Positions 11,465-21,617 of a DNA stretch of 64,000 nt are shown here, one piece after another (positions within the stretch are counted from its first letter, which is position 1; each line of letters begins with the position of its first letter). Origin of the DNA: Peltaster fructicola (lineage: Eukaryota > Ascomycota > Dothideomycetes); the NCBI GenBank assembly GCA_001592805.2, contig CP051143.1, positions 1,860,001-1,924,000 of the forward strand, given 5' to 3'. A program made the translations under genes and the position numbers. The notes below the pieces were generated by a model that was not told the DNA's origin, made no database searches, and saw nothing but the letters and a program-made list of their open reading frames with translations.

Positions 11465-12265
11465 ATGGATCCACAGCATGTTCGGCAGCTGGTGGCCGAC
11501 AATCCCAGACTGCGCAGAGAGAGGGACGACTTACGAAAAGAGTTGGGAGAATTGCGCTCAGAAAGGGACTGCTTGCAGCGCCAGGTCGCCTGGAACGACA
11601 AGGCGAACGATCTCCTCAGGAGCCAGCTGCATGTCGCGAGAAGTCGCGAGCAGGCCAGTCATCAACAGAGAGACGAGAGCAAGAACAACAGCTTCGCGAA
11701 GCTGGTGACGTTTACGACCTGAACGGCGCCTTCGGAACCTGTGCGATAAAAGTCTGTGGAACTCAAAGCTCTAAGGGAGGAGAGAAACAAGCTCGCGCAC
11801 GAGTACGATGCTCTGACTAAGATTCTCGACGAAGAACGACAAAGGTCCAAAGAGCTCAGTGCTAAGGTCGGCTATGTGAGTCGTGGTCTGCAAGCGAGAG
11901 AGAAGCAGTTGAGAGCTGCCAATCGAGAGCTTGCAAAGCTCGAAGGCCATACGAATCGCAGCAAGTATCATGTTGAGGAAGATGACGACGACACAGACTA
12001 CCGAGAGAACGTTCATCCTCCAACCTTCAAACGCAGTCTCAACCAGCGCAAACCACTTCATACTTGCGCCGATGCGCCATCTACATCGAAGAAGAGACCA
12101 CACCAAGAAGATGAGGCCGACGAAGATGCCACCAAGGTCACGAAGCGGATGAAAGCTGCATCTGTCAAGCGACAATCAAATCAGACACGACCAGTGCACT
12201 CAGCTCGAGTCGTGAGAGAGACCACACGCCGTAGATTACCGACGGGGTCCTCAGGAATGCAGTAA
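11465..12265 (+). CDS. Coiled-coil protein, function unknown
   Basis: Exons 11465-11704 and 11753-12265 are joined by a 48-base intron, phase 0, with a CTGAAC branch site. The product is about 250 residues. Residues 1 to about 145 are charged heptad-rich helices (RRERDDLRKELGELRSERD is representative) that should form a long coiled coil. They are followed by an acidic patch (EEDDDDTDY) and a very basic, Ser/Thr-rich tail with KKRPHQE and KRMK, likely nuclear signals. The architecture, coiled coil then basic tail, resembles chromosome or spindle proteins such as shugoshins, but I see no diagnostic motif and do not name it. A second frame after 12247 stays open to the TGA at 12385-12387 and looks coding, so a further intron may move the end to 12387. 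A TATA box lies upstream. Confidence 0.65.
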
Positions 12266-12515
12266 CTACCTACGGACCAGGTGCCAAGCTGACACCAAAG
12301 AGCATCCCTGAAATCCCTGAGAAAGCTGCGGAGCTCTTCAAGAGGCGAGAGGAGGGTTCTTCTGGGACAACCATGGTTCGAGGATGATGCTCACATCAAT
12401 CCTGTGTTGCTGCTGAGATCGACAGAGAGCAAACGCATTGGCGCAGCAGCGAAAGAAGGAACCATACAAGAAAGACACCAGGCTGGATAGAAGATGGTGT
12501 ACACGAGCCTAATCT

Positions 12516-13077
12516 CTAAAACTCTTCTTGTTCTCTGAAGAATAGGCCAAACGAAATGATCGTACCGTAGATCAGAAGACCTCCAACAATACTCATAACC
12601 ATGGCCTCAACTCGAATCTGATCTGTATGCGCCAGAACCAAGGGCAGAGCTATCATGAAGTCAGTATGCCATTCTCATGCCTTGTCCTCTGCACCTACCA
12701 ATACCCATGACCACCAGGAAGCCTGTCAAAAAGCGTCCCAGTTCTACCACACTCGAAGAGCCATCACCCATAAAATCATCATTGTTCTGTGCTTTTCCAC
12801 ACAACCAGTTCGGTACAGGTGCAAGGACGTAGGTCGCGACCACAAGTAAGGTGAGATAGTTCTGGAAGAGAGCGGATGACAAGATGACGAGTAGGAAGCC
12901 AATTGCAAGGATCTATGATTGGTGTCAGCACTGCGCTGGTAGGAGACTCTGATCAACCGTGATGCTAACGATCACTGGGACAGAAGTGACGCTATTGCAT
13001 CGAGGGAGTAGAGTAGAGCTCGTCTTTCTATGACTTACGAATGACAGGACGATGATCGTCCTCAGACCAGCCATCAT
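12516..13077 (-). CDS. VPS55: Vacuolar protein sorting protein Vps55
   Basis: On the minus strand, exons 13077-13039, 12912-12699 and 12649-12516 encode 128 residues, close to yeast Vps55 (140) and human LEPROT/OB-RGRP (about 131). Introns are 126 and 49 bases; phases agree. Four hydrophobic segments are visible: LRTIIVLSF joined to ILAIGFLLVILSSALF; NYLTLLVVATYVLAPVPNW; LGRFLTGFLVVMGIALPLV; and MSIVGGLLIYGTIISFGLFF. The APVPNWLCG loop and the ELGRFLTGFLVVMGI segment are hallmarks of the family. Vps55 works with Vps68 at endosomes in sorting cargo from late endosome to vacuole. The start is placed at the ATG giving MMAGLRTII; the frame stays open upstream without an ATG, and a CACTAAC..CAG motif near 13190-13210 may be a leader intron. 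The gene diverges from PRE5. Confidence 0.9.
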
Positions 13078-13397
13078 CTTGACTTCTGTTGCGGCTGCGC
13101 CGGGCTTCAAATCGAATCGCGTGGTTCGTGATGGCCTCTTTCCAACCTGCGCACCGCTGCCGGCTTGGGTGTCTTCACAGAACTGAAGAGAACTGCGTTG
13201 TGCTGTTAGTGAAGACCAAACGCATTGCGACGCTGCCTTGCTGATCAGCGTTGACGTCGCGTGCCAATCACATCCATGTGGTCATAGCTTGAGCTTTTGG
13301 ACATCGCGCGTCGTTTGGCGGCCTGTTCGTCCTAGAGACCACATCTACGAAGCTTCTCGCCGCATCATATAGGCAGACTGCCACACCTTCCCTCAAG
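13078..13397. promoter_or_regulatory. Divergent promoter region VPS55 / PRE5
   Basis: These 320 bases separate the starts of two divergent genes and must hold both core promoters and leaders. On the minus strand a CACTAAC branch-like site and CAG end suggest an intron in the VPS55 leader. No TATA box or named factor site was recognised. Confidence 0.45.
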
Positions 13398-14252
13398 ATG
13401 TTCAGGAACAATTACGACAACGATGCAATCACCTTGTGAGTCGCAATCCCTATTACCGCCTTCGACATTGCTGACTGGCTCCTAGCTCACCACAAGGTCG
13501 CATTTTCCAAGTCGAATACGCACAAGAAGCTGTTAGACAAGGTAGCGTGGTAGTTGGAATCGTGAGCAAAACACATGCTGTATTGGCTGCAATCAAGGTG
13601 AGAGAGTGTTTGTGGTGAGAGGAAGGCCATGACTGACGTGCCCTAGCGAAACGCAGAAGAACTCTCCTCATATCAACGCAAGATCATACCGATCGACACA
13701 CACTATGGTGTAGCACTTGCAGGGCTAGCTTCAGATGCCCGTGTACTCTCGAACTTCATGCGCCAACAGTCGCTGGCCTCAAGATTAACGTACGACCGAC
13801 CTATTCTTCTGTCCGATATCACATCACGCATCGCAGATCGAGCACAGACGAACACACAACAATATGGACGACGACCGTATGGCGTGGGCTTGCTGGTAGC
13901 TGGCGTGGATGCCAAAGGACCTCATTTATTCGAGTTTCAGCCAAGTGGCGTCACACAAGAGATGATTGCATGTGGTATTGGAGCAAGAAGTCAGATGGCA
14001 CGAACATACCTTGAGCGTAACCTCGACACATTTGAGAGTGCATCACGAGAAGAGCTGATAAAGCATGCTCTGCGGGCTCTAAAGGATAGCTTGAGCCAGG
14101 ACAAGGAGCTTACCATTGACAACACGAGCATTGGCGTTTCAGGTCTCGGAGAGGACTTCAAGCTCTACGAGGGTCAGGAGGTCTCGGATTGGCTATCGAC
14201 GACGTTCGAGAATAGGTCTGGTGAAAGCATGGAGGTCGATAATGATGCTTAG
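13398..14252 (+). CDS. PRE5: 20S proteasome subunit alpha6 (Pre5/PSMA1)
   Basis: Exons 13398-13435, 13486-13597 and 13647-14252 encode 251 residues; introns are 50 and 49 bases. The N-terminus [20 protein letters not shown] followed by [13 protein letters not shown] is the alpha-subunit signature, and MFRNNYD specifically marks alpha6 (yeast Pre5, human PSMA1). The conserved core continues with [15 protein letters not shown] and [14 protein letters not shown]. Alpha6 is a structural member of the outer heptameric ring of the 20S core particle; it lacks the active-site threonine and helps gate substrate entry. The C-terminal tail is acidic (SMEVDNDA), as usual. The first intron lies in codon 13, a common position in fungal proteasome genes. 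Confidence 0.95.
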
Positions 14253-14667
14253 TCGGTAGGCTACCGTCTGGCTTTCCGCGCTGCGAAGTATATCCCATGC
14301 GGCAGGCGATCTGAGCCACTATGCAGTCTGTGTATGATACAAACATGACTATATCTCATCCCCTGGCTCAGGAACCAGTAATTTTGGGGCCGGTCTCTTG
14401 TTACGATGCTGCTGCATTAGTACAAGCGTTTTGTATAATCGTTTTATCCTGATCATAATAACTACTCGGAACATCCGACGCAAAGCTTTATGGTACCGAC
14501 AAAAGTCAAGACAATAACAAAAGTCTGGGAGATGAGAAACTGACGACCAGTACCATTGTTTGATATTGTGACAGGATCGCCACAATGCGCACACTATTTG
14601 GTATTGCTCAATCCCTGCACAGCGAATCTGACATTTTCTTGCTGAACAGCGTCCGATAAACGTCAAT
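14253..14667. other. Intergenic spacer
   Basis: It holds the 3' region of PRE5 and the upstream region of an orphan gene. A minus-strand open frame (14349-14753) overlaps the next gene and shows no domain. Nothing else was seen. Confidence 0.4.
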
Positions 14668-15303
14668 ATGCCAGGTCTACTTCTAACCAGCCTGCAAGCT
14701 ACAACGTCGTGGAGGCGATCAGACAAGATGCCCACTTCCAGCACATCGAGCACTACCGCTGTCGGAAGCCCAACTCAAGATGACTCGTCGATTGGCTCTT
14801 ACACCTTGATGTCTTACGCCCAAGCATGTGAGACGCTCCATCAAGAGAACAAAAGGTGTGTGCGTGAGTCCTCTGCTGATGCTGATACTAAGTCGAACAG
14901 ATATCAAGAACTCAACCCGGCCATGAACACTTCTCTTCGTGGCGACGAGCAAGATTACAGGAACGCTGCAGCGCAGGTTCTTGCGGAGCTGAATGATGGT
15001 TCATATGTGAACGACTGCAGTTGTGGATACAGTTCCTCGCTCTTCGCTGCCCTGGACGAAATGGTCGAGGAACTGGTCGAGAGCTCCCACTGGATCAAGC
15101 GTGTTGACGTCCACGGCGTGGTCCTATACATCCACAGCGCAAGTGAGCGCCAGACGACAGTGGTGGAATACCTGAACTCCAGAGGCGTTGCCCACTTCCA
15201 AGCTTATTTCGATCGATTTCTGCACGATCGAGCCAGTGCGATCAAGCGAGCTCGTGTAGTCATGCGTGAGCTGCCACCTGCTTGGAGGCGAGAAAGAGCT
15301 TGA
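14668..15303 (+). CDS. Hypothetical protein with a probable in-frame intron
   Basis: The frame from ATG 14668 to TGA 15303 is open for 211 codons, but 14856-14900 has every mark of a 45-base intron: GTGTGT donor, TACTAAG branch site and AACAG end. Its length is a multiple of three and it contains no stop, so the frame stays open with or without it. Splicing gives about 196 residues and joins LHQENK to RYQELNP, which makes a smoother helix. The N-terminus is Ser/Thr-rich; an alternative ATG at 14728 skips 20 residues. The middle holds DCSCGYSSSLF, then a helical segment ending in basic residues. I recognise no domain. It could be a lineage-specific gene; coding status rests on the long frame and the intron. 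Confidence 0.5.
   Translation: MPGLLLTSLQATTSWRRSDKMPTSSTSSTTAVGSPTQDDSSIGSYTLMSYAQACETLHQENKRCVRESSADADTKSNRYQELNPAMNTSLRGDEQDYRNAAAQVLAELNDGSYVNDCSCGYSSSLFAALDEMVEELVESSHWIKRVDVHGVVLYIHSASERQTTVVEYLNSRGVAHFQAYFDRFLHDRASAIKRARVVMRELPPAWRRERA
14856..14900 (+). other. Candidate stop-free 45-base intron
   Basis: GTGTGTGCGT at the 5' end, a TACTAAG branch site 13 bases before the 3' end, and AACAG at the end. Retention would insert 15 residues (about RCVRESSADADTKSN) without a shift. Confidence 0.6.
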
Positions 15304-15366
15304 GTCTGTGCCTACGCATACGCCTGCGATATCCTTACGCCACGACCAAGAACAATACAGCATAAC

Positions 15367-16099
15367 TCAGCGTCGTTTAGCATTACCAGGCGCTTCGGGT
15401 TGCGCATTACTGCTTTTCCCTGAGAGGAAGCCAGCAAGATCGAAGTTTTGGATCTGGCTTGCTGCGCCAGAGCTGCCAGAGAGCAGACTTCTTCTGCATC
15501 TCTTCGAACTCTGCTTTGTTTCCGGATCCACTGCCGAGTTGTCAGTACTTGTAAACTATACCCATGCATGTTTTTAGCTTACTGTTATCCATTAAATATG
15601 GCATGCCGAAGATCATGACCACAGAGAACAACGCCATCAAGATCATCGGACTCTTGAGGAAGCCGATCAGGTTGAATCCTCCTCTTGGCTGGTAGAACTC
15701 TTTTTGTCCAGCTGGCCTCACTTGTATGCTTAGTTGATCGTTCGCTGTACCAAAGTGCGGTCCCTTGTTGCTCCATTCATTGCCTCTGAACGTTTGCCAT
15801 GCACTGATCTCTTCCTGGCCTGCCTGTTGGACGACATCGACTCTCAAGGGTGGGAAGATGAGCTCGTGGGCGTATATCGTCAAGAGATAGCTTGCGGGAG
15901 TGATGTCGTCAAAGGTGAAGGAGGAATCACGTCGGAGAGGTGTATCGTGTCGAAGACCGGTTGGTCCAAGCAAGACTGCGTGTGCTGATGCTGGGAGGCT
16001 CGCAGTGTTTGACAGAGCATTTCCGGCGGCTATTTGGACGTTCAATTTCGCTGCAAGTGCGAGTGTCGGCACGACTGCGAGCAGCTGTAGAAGGTGCAT
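15367..16099 (-). CDS. EMC7: ER membrane protein complex subunit 7 (EMC7)
   Basis: Minus-strand exons 16099-15583 and 15530-15367, joined by a 52-base intron with a CTGAC branch site, encode 226 residues. A signal peptide (MHLLQLLAVVPTLALAAKLN) precedes a luminal beta-sandwich of the EMC7/DUF2012 type. A single membrane span follows (SPMILMALFSVVMIFGMPYL), then a short cytosolic tail ending in QNFDLAGFLSGKSS and basic residues, which is the conserved family end. The EMC is an insertase for tail-anchored and multi-pass proteins at the ER. Oddity: after MDNMDPET, the expected KAEFEEMQKKS is present in another frame, and the frame is restored about 30 bases later. The only open path through to the conserved tail reads KQSSKRCRRS there. 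This looks like a compensated pair of one-base shifts. Confidence 0.88.
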
Positions 16100-16760
16100 A
16101 ATGTGGTATAAGACGGTGATGTGGTTAGGAATTCAGAAGACAAGCAGTTGTCGCAAGTTGCGAATTGGTCGTAATCGATCGTGAGCTAGCGGCTGTCTCC
16201 CTCCTGACAACCACTCAGGCCTATGCAGTATACTGTACAGTGAGTACCTGATATATCGACAGGCGTGACAGAGTCACTTCTAAACATCGGTACGGGGATA
16301 TCATTGTGTTGTTAATACTCTTGGAGATCTAAGAGCATCTCTCGAGGATCATTACTACCCCTCAAGCAAGAACATCGTTGAAGACCTCGATCGCTGATCT
16401 GGGGATCGAGTGTACTTGTCCGATAGGTTGTTTTGACCAGATCCATCTCCCTGGACCGAGGACAGAGGCTCATAGATCTTCGTTAGGTCGACAAATTGCC
16501 CTGCAACCAAGAGAGCGTGAAGATACTGAGGACCTCCAATATCGCGATACTTCACGGCCTCGGGGACAACTGGTTGAAGACGTTCTCCATTACTCAAACA
16601 AGGTCATCGTTGACAGGGTTCTATCGCTGTCACCGGATTCGACTGTGGTTGCCAGTTCCATTGGCAAAGGTAATCCCATATCGTAACTGACTTGCTGGAT
16701 CACCTTTCTGTGCTTTGCTTTCATCAATCATTCAGCTGTTCATACATCATGTCTAGCATG
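16100..16760. other. Intergenic: EMC7 promoter and GYP7 3' region
   Basis: It contains the EMC7 upstream region, with two overlapping palindromes at 16226-16241, and the downstream region of GYP7. Short plus-strand frames near 16378-16690 show no domain. Confidence 0.45.
16226..16241. repeat. Two overlapping 10-base palindromes
   Basis: CAGTATACTG (16226-16235) and ACTGTACAGT (16232-16241) are each perfect palindromes and overlap by four bases. They lie about 130 bases upstream of the EMC7 start, so a dimeric factor site is possible. No known factor is assigned. Confidence 0.5.
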
Positions 16761-19339
16761 TCAAGATCCGACTCCACCACCATGCTCTCTGACTTCCTTT
16801 TTCTCAAGCTTCGGGAACTCTCTACTAAGCAGGGATCTCAATTCCGGCGATATGATCTGCTCCTTCGCGGATTGCCCAGCAGTTTGTTCAGTCGTCGTCT
16901 GCTCACGTGCCGAAGTGCTAGCCGTCGGCTTCTTAGCCTTGTCTGGAGTCGACTCTGTAGGAGGCTGTGGCAGTCGCTGTCGAGGTACAGGCGCAGATGG
17001 AAAGTTGTTCTTCTTGTCAATCGTCTCGACAGTCTTCTGGAAGCGACGGAACAAGCCTTCAGCTTTCACCATTGTGCTTGGCAGATCGATTGTGCCAGAT
17101 AGCTCGTTGACGTATTTCAGCACCTCATCAAAGCCTTTGAGGTGCTCCATGATAACATCTCTGTGCTTTTCCAGTATCGCCATGGCAATGAACAAATGGA
17201 AGTTTGCGGACAGGTAGTCTGTCCAGAGACTCTCCCACAGCCTCATGATGTCGTCAAATTCGAACTCTCGCTTGAACCAAACCAGAAGCATGCGGAAGAA
17301 GAAGAAGAAGTTGGTGCTATCGAGCCGTTGGAGGTGTTCGTATAGTTTCGGGTCGAGCAGCTGGCATAGCTGATCGAGAGTGTTGAGCTGTAATCGCATG
17401 CCGCTTTGATCTCGAAGGTAGTTGCGTTCCATCCTGTCCATGAACCCAACGAATGCCCAGAATGCAACAGCGTCGTCCTGTTCGACAGCGTAAAGTGGTG
17501 CGAGTAGGTCGCTCATGCCTTGTACGTAGCCAAGATCCCGGTTGTACTCGTTGTAGGTGAGAAGCATGTCCTTCATCTGTTCGAGATGCACGTTTGTGCC
17601 TTGCTCTGAAAAGGGCGAATCTGGATCTGGATGTGGAATATCTTCGCCGGCGAAAAGTGGAATGTGTCGATCGGTGCGGTGGACATCCTTCTCTGTGACA
17701 GTTCGGTCAGTCAAGGGTCAGAAGTCGCCTTGCGACGAGGAGATGACTTACCAATGCGCATTCGCTGTTCTTTCCACCACTCGCGCTCCTCCAATGTGCC
17801 CGTCTCATCGACAAGTCGCTCCCACCATGCGCCCTTCAGTCGAACATACTCATCACGCAAGCTCATTATCTTGACTTTTCGATCCTCGGCTGTCGAGTCC
17901 CAGTCGTGTACGCCAAGAAGGAAGAGCCATGCTTCCTTGCGCACGCCATCATCAGGAGATAGTCCGCCGTGAAAGATTCGTTCTTTGACCTCATCAACTG
18001 TACGCTCCAGTCGCCCAGTCGTTGCATTGAAGAAGCCGTTCCACTCCTTTAAGGTGACAGGACTCCTTCTGTCGGACAGACTCAGACCTTGTGCATCAAG
18101 ATCAAGAATCTCGAAAGAGCCAAGATCTGACTCCTCCATCTCGAGCACGTCCTTAGCAGACCAGATGCGCTGACTTCGTTCTTTCTCGCTTTGCTCGGCA
18201 ATACTTCTCGCCCATCTCGCCAGATACAGGCGTGCAGAGTCGAATTCATCACTGACGCTCTGTACTTGTGGATTCTGCATCAGTCGTCGTAGATGAGGCG
18301 GTAGGTTCTTGTTGTCAGCAACCGCTTGGGCAGTCCTACGTGTGAAAGTGGTGACCTGACTGAGCTTCTCAAGTACTTGCCATCTCGTCTCCTTCAGCGC
18401 TTTCGACAGCGCTTCCAGACCTTGTTGGGCCGGTTGTTTCATAGGCTCGTCCTTGTGCTTGCCCTCAAGGATGTTGCGGACGTTGTCTGCAGTTGGCTTA
18501 CCTCCCGCACCAAAGTTGAGCTTGTCTGCTTCACTTGGGTCTACAAGATAGCAACTTGGTTCGTGTGTGCTTCGCTCCATGTTGACATGCTGCTTCAACC
18601 ACTTCAAGACCTCGTCTCCGCCCCAGAAGACTCGTCCAGTCTCACCAGTGCTTATGCTGAAGGTTTCTCTTTGTAGTCGCTTGCGTTCCTGAATGGTCGA
18701 TTGGCATTCTGAGTCGTGGAAGAAAAGTGGAGGAAAGGAGTCGCCGGTGCGAGTGTTGATCACAATGCTGCCATGCCACCAGCCAGCTGATGGAGGTCGA
18801 AATAGTATAGAGTAGATATCTGAAAGTGGAATTGTGAATGCATAGCTGGAAATGTTGGACGAGTGTACCGTTGTGACTGGTGGTGCTGGTACAAGATTAG
18901 AGCCTTTGCGCGGTGCTTCTGAGCTGGCCGTCTCGACCTTGTTGTATGTGTTTGCTGCATCGCCTATGCCTGACTCTGGAACCCATCCCAAGAGCAGGTT
19001 CGACTTATCTGCTCGACCTCGACCTGAGCTGCTAGGGCGAACATCTGTAGTGGTACTCGCAGATTGTCTTGTGCCGGCCTCACCCAGGAGCGCAGGCTTC
19101 TGCTCCATAAGCACGACCCATCCAACAACATTGTCCTTCGCTGATGGTGAAGGGTGTTGATATACCTTGCTCTTTGTGTTCAATAGCTTCACACCACGAC
19201 TCCCTCTTGAGCTCCTGATTGTGCTATATTCGCCTTCATCTTCATCAGACATCGCTTCGAAGCTGCCGGCTGGACTTGGTGCTCTTTGTGGTTCGCCTGC
19301 TAGGACGTGGTGTCTTGCTTCTGGAGGTCTGATAGTCAT
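16761..19339 (-). CDS. GYP7: Rab GTPase-activating protein, TBC domain (Gyp7-like)
   Basis: Minus-strand exons 19339-17752 and 17692-16761, with a 59-base intron in phase 1, encode 839 residues. The N-terminal half holds the Gyp7-type PH-like region (AFTIPLSDIYSILFRPPSAG). The TBC domain starts near residue 460 (EAWLFLLGVHDW). It has the arginine finger motif IEKDVHRTDR (Arg about 535; the intron splits this motif) and the glutamine finger in YVQGM (Gln about 587). Both catalytic residues are present, so the GAP should be active. Gyp7 accelerates GTP hydrolysis on Ypt7/Rab7-type GTPases at the vacuole and late endosome. A (TTC)n stretch encodes a run of phenylalanines in NFFFFFRM, within the conserved helix. 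The C-terminus is a Ser/Thr/Glu-rich tail. Start chosen at the first ATG. Confidence 0.92.
17295..17310. repeat. Short GAA/TTC microsatellite inside GYP7
   Basis: Five consecutive GAA triplets on + read as TTC codons (Phe) in the GYP7 frame. It is coding and in frame. Confidence 0.6.
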
Positions 19340-20009
19340 GATGACTCGGTGATGGATGGGGCTTGTTCAGCCTTCTATCACGATTGTTAGGATCACATGT
19401 GGCTGGATGTGGCTGCTCACTTGGAGGATTAGATCTCGTGGTTACTGTTGGTCGTATGACGAACAGCGGGGCGACGTGCAGTGGGGCCAGACGCTCACAT
19501 ATATGTGAACTCCTTGCCTGCCAGGCAGCAGGATAATCTGAAGACGCTACGGAAGTCAGCGACGCAAGCGATGAGAGAGCACTACGACAATGGCATCGTG
19601 GCAATCAGTCTAAAGACCATTGATATGATACGTGATGGAAATCGCTCGCGCGAAAATTACCAATGGTTGGCTTGGTCGTGTAATCCAACGGCAATGGCTT
19701 AGATCTTAGCACAGCTTATCGTCTGTGGTCTTGCAACACGCCATGAAAGGATACACACTGAGCCGTCGGAAGCGCCGTCCTACGGCTTCGTACACATATA
19801 AGTTACAGTTGAAGGTCTTGACTGCTTGTTGTGGGACCGATTATGACAACCACCACACTTCGCACAGGCATATCTGCCGTGAAGGTCTGTCTCAAAGATG
19901 TCTTAGCTCTCTGCTGCAGGCCAGTGAAGGCCTCACCTATACCGTAGCCTAGCGGTACTCTCGGTGCATGTTGTAGCTGAGCATGGTAGTGCTTCGGGGC
20001 ACATGCCAT
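19340..20009. other. Intergenic: GYP7 promoter side
   Basis: It holds the GYP7 upstream region and the 3' side of the F-box-like gene. Open frames on both strands (19481-19702, 19725-19952, 19803-20009) are short, overlapping and without domain. No tRNA-like fold was recognised. Confidence 0.4.
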
Positions 20010-20459
20010 TCATGACTGCACTCCGATCGCCATTCTGAGGGCTTGCACTGTATCCAGCGTCAAAGGTGGTGCAATGCCTTGTCTTGCCAAATCCTGATAA
20101 TTGGCAACGACGAACCGCATTATATCCAGCGGTTTGAGATGCCGCATGATCTGTAGTATGATCTCAGCGGGCATTCTGAGGAGAGGAAACCAGCGAGGAA
20201 TACAAGTGTGTGATGTGAGATACCGTACGCGTCCTCTGGAGAGGGCTGGTGCTAGTCCATTAGCCTGCAACAGAGGGTAATTAGCGAACGCGAGGTTGAT
20301 GAATGCCTCTGGTGGCAGTAGATCGATAATGTCGAGGATGAGCTCCGATGGTAGGGAGTAGAACGGATGCCGAGGCGTGGTCATCAGTACTGTCGTGGTG
20401 ATGTTCGTCTCATCCGAGCCAGAAGCATCTCGATCTTGATTTTGATCTAGGCCATACAT
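20010..20459 (-). CDS. Small protein with two F-box-like motifs
   Basis: A single minus-strand exon from ATG 20459 encodes 149 residues. After a short polar N-terminus, FYSLPSELILDIIDLLPPEA fits the F-box helix pattern (LPxELxxxIxxxL). About 60 residues later LLRMPAEIILQIMRHLKPLD repeats the pattern, and the two halves align further: FANYPLLQANGLAPAL against VANYQDLARQGIAPPL. The protein thus looks like a tandem duplication of one F-box-like unit of about 60 residues. F-boxes bind Skp1 and recruit substrates to SCF ubiquitin ligases; here no substrate-binding repeat follows, so an adaptor role is only an inference. The TTG 18 bases upstream is not used as start. Small lone F-box proteins are common in Dothideomycetes. 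Confidence 0.65.
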   Translation of the reverse strand: MYGLDQNQDRDASGSDETNITTTVLMTTPRHPFYSLPSELILDIIDLLPPEAFINLAFANYPLLQANGLAPALSRGRVRYLTSHTCIPRWFPLLRMPAEIILQIMRHLKPLDIMRFVVANYQDLARQGIAPPLTLDTVQALRMAIGVQS

Positions 20460-20549
20460 GTCTTCTTTCCTGCACAACAGTCGCAGCAGTGCAGGCTTTG
20501 TGATTCGATGGAGTGTCTCTCTGTTGTGTTACACACTGGAGATAGATGC

Positions 20550-21291
20550 TCAGTCGTTATGAAGTTTGATGGCCACCGGCTTTAGTGAATGCCAGACGAC
20601 TTGTGAAGCTGCCCAGCCTAAGATTGCCAGTACGACAAGGTACACAGCTGTCGACAATAGTGACTGTGGAAAGATGCCGCCGATATATGGATCGAGGACA
20701 ATGTCGACGTCTACAGCCGGAGGAAACTGCATGAGAGTTCGGTTCGAGCTGAAGTAGTCTGCTGCAGCTCGGATGTGCAGGAAGAGCACACTGTCATATA
20801 CCGTAGGTGGTCGAGAGTCGCCCTCAGGCTTTCCACTGTGAGCTGATCTGGGCTTTGGACGCTGTAACACACGATTGAGGGTTTGAATAAGGTGTGGCTC
20901 GTCAAAAACATTCGCAATCGTGTAGATGTCAAGATCGAAGCGAGTCGGTTGCTTTCAGTGTCAATTGTGATCCGCCAGTATCATTGACTGCACTCACAGT
21001 AGCCGACCAGCAGATTCGGAGCTCGTACCTCTGCCGCTCTTGTAAATTGCGCAGTAGATACCAGTGATCGGTGCCTGTGGGTTGAGTTTCGTTCGTAAAT
21101 CTTACAGCTAACGATGTCTGTAGGCTTTGGTCGAGGCTTGACAACGACTCAATGTTGAGGAAGTCGATGCCAGGCTTTGTATCAGGGAGCTTGCTCTTCG
21201 TTGGAGCAGTGAAGATGATCTTCTCGGTGTTTGCAGATGTTGCAGCAAAGAGCAGTGTGGTTGCTAAGGCTGAATAGCTCAGGATCCGCAT
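20550..21291 (-). CDS. Conserved ER-type single-pass membrane protein, unnamed
   Basis: Minus-strand exons 21291-20998 and 20951-20550, joined by a 46-base phase-0 intron, encode 231 residues. A signal peptide (MRILSYSALATTLLFAATSA) begins a luminal region with a potential N-glycosylation site in the spliced product. The conserved-looking core is RYELRICWSATQPTRFDLDI then LHIRAAADYFSSNRTLMQ and VDIVLDPYIGGIFPQSL. One membrane span follows (LLSTAVYLVVLAILGWAASQVV) with a short basic tail, so the topology is type I. I recall this kind of protein as conserved but unnamed in filamentous ascomycetes; I cannot give a function. Splicing is supported by phase and by the continuous core across the junction. 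The gene diverges from alpha-tubulin with 326 bases between starts. Confidence 0.72.
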
Positions 21292-21617
21292 ATTGCTTGC
21301 CGGACTTGATGCTCGAATGCCTGATGCTGAGTTCTTGCAAGATCATGTCACTCGACCTCATCTAACGATTGACAGCATGATATGAGCATGTCTCTGAGGC
21401 ATCCAGAACAATACAGATCGCTTGCCGACAGTGATTGGTCGGCACACGCACTAGCCGGCCAGTGCTCGCGCATTGACCCAAAATCGCTCCTGCTCATAAC
21501 TTTGTTTTCGAGGGACTTCTCACACGCACTCGCGAACACTACATACCTCAACACATCACGTCCTTCTCGTGGACCACTCAGAATCACCCAGACATTACCT
21601 CGACATAGCCATCAAAG
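21292..21617. promoter_or_regulatory. Divergent promoter region, ER protein / alpha-tubulin
   Basis: These 326 bases lie between the start of the single-pass protein (-) and the start of alpha-tubulin (+). The tubulin side is pyrimidine-rich with CATCACG and CCAGACATT-type leader sequence. No TATA box was recognised. Confidence 0.4.
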
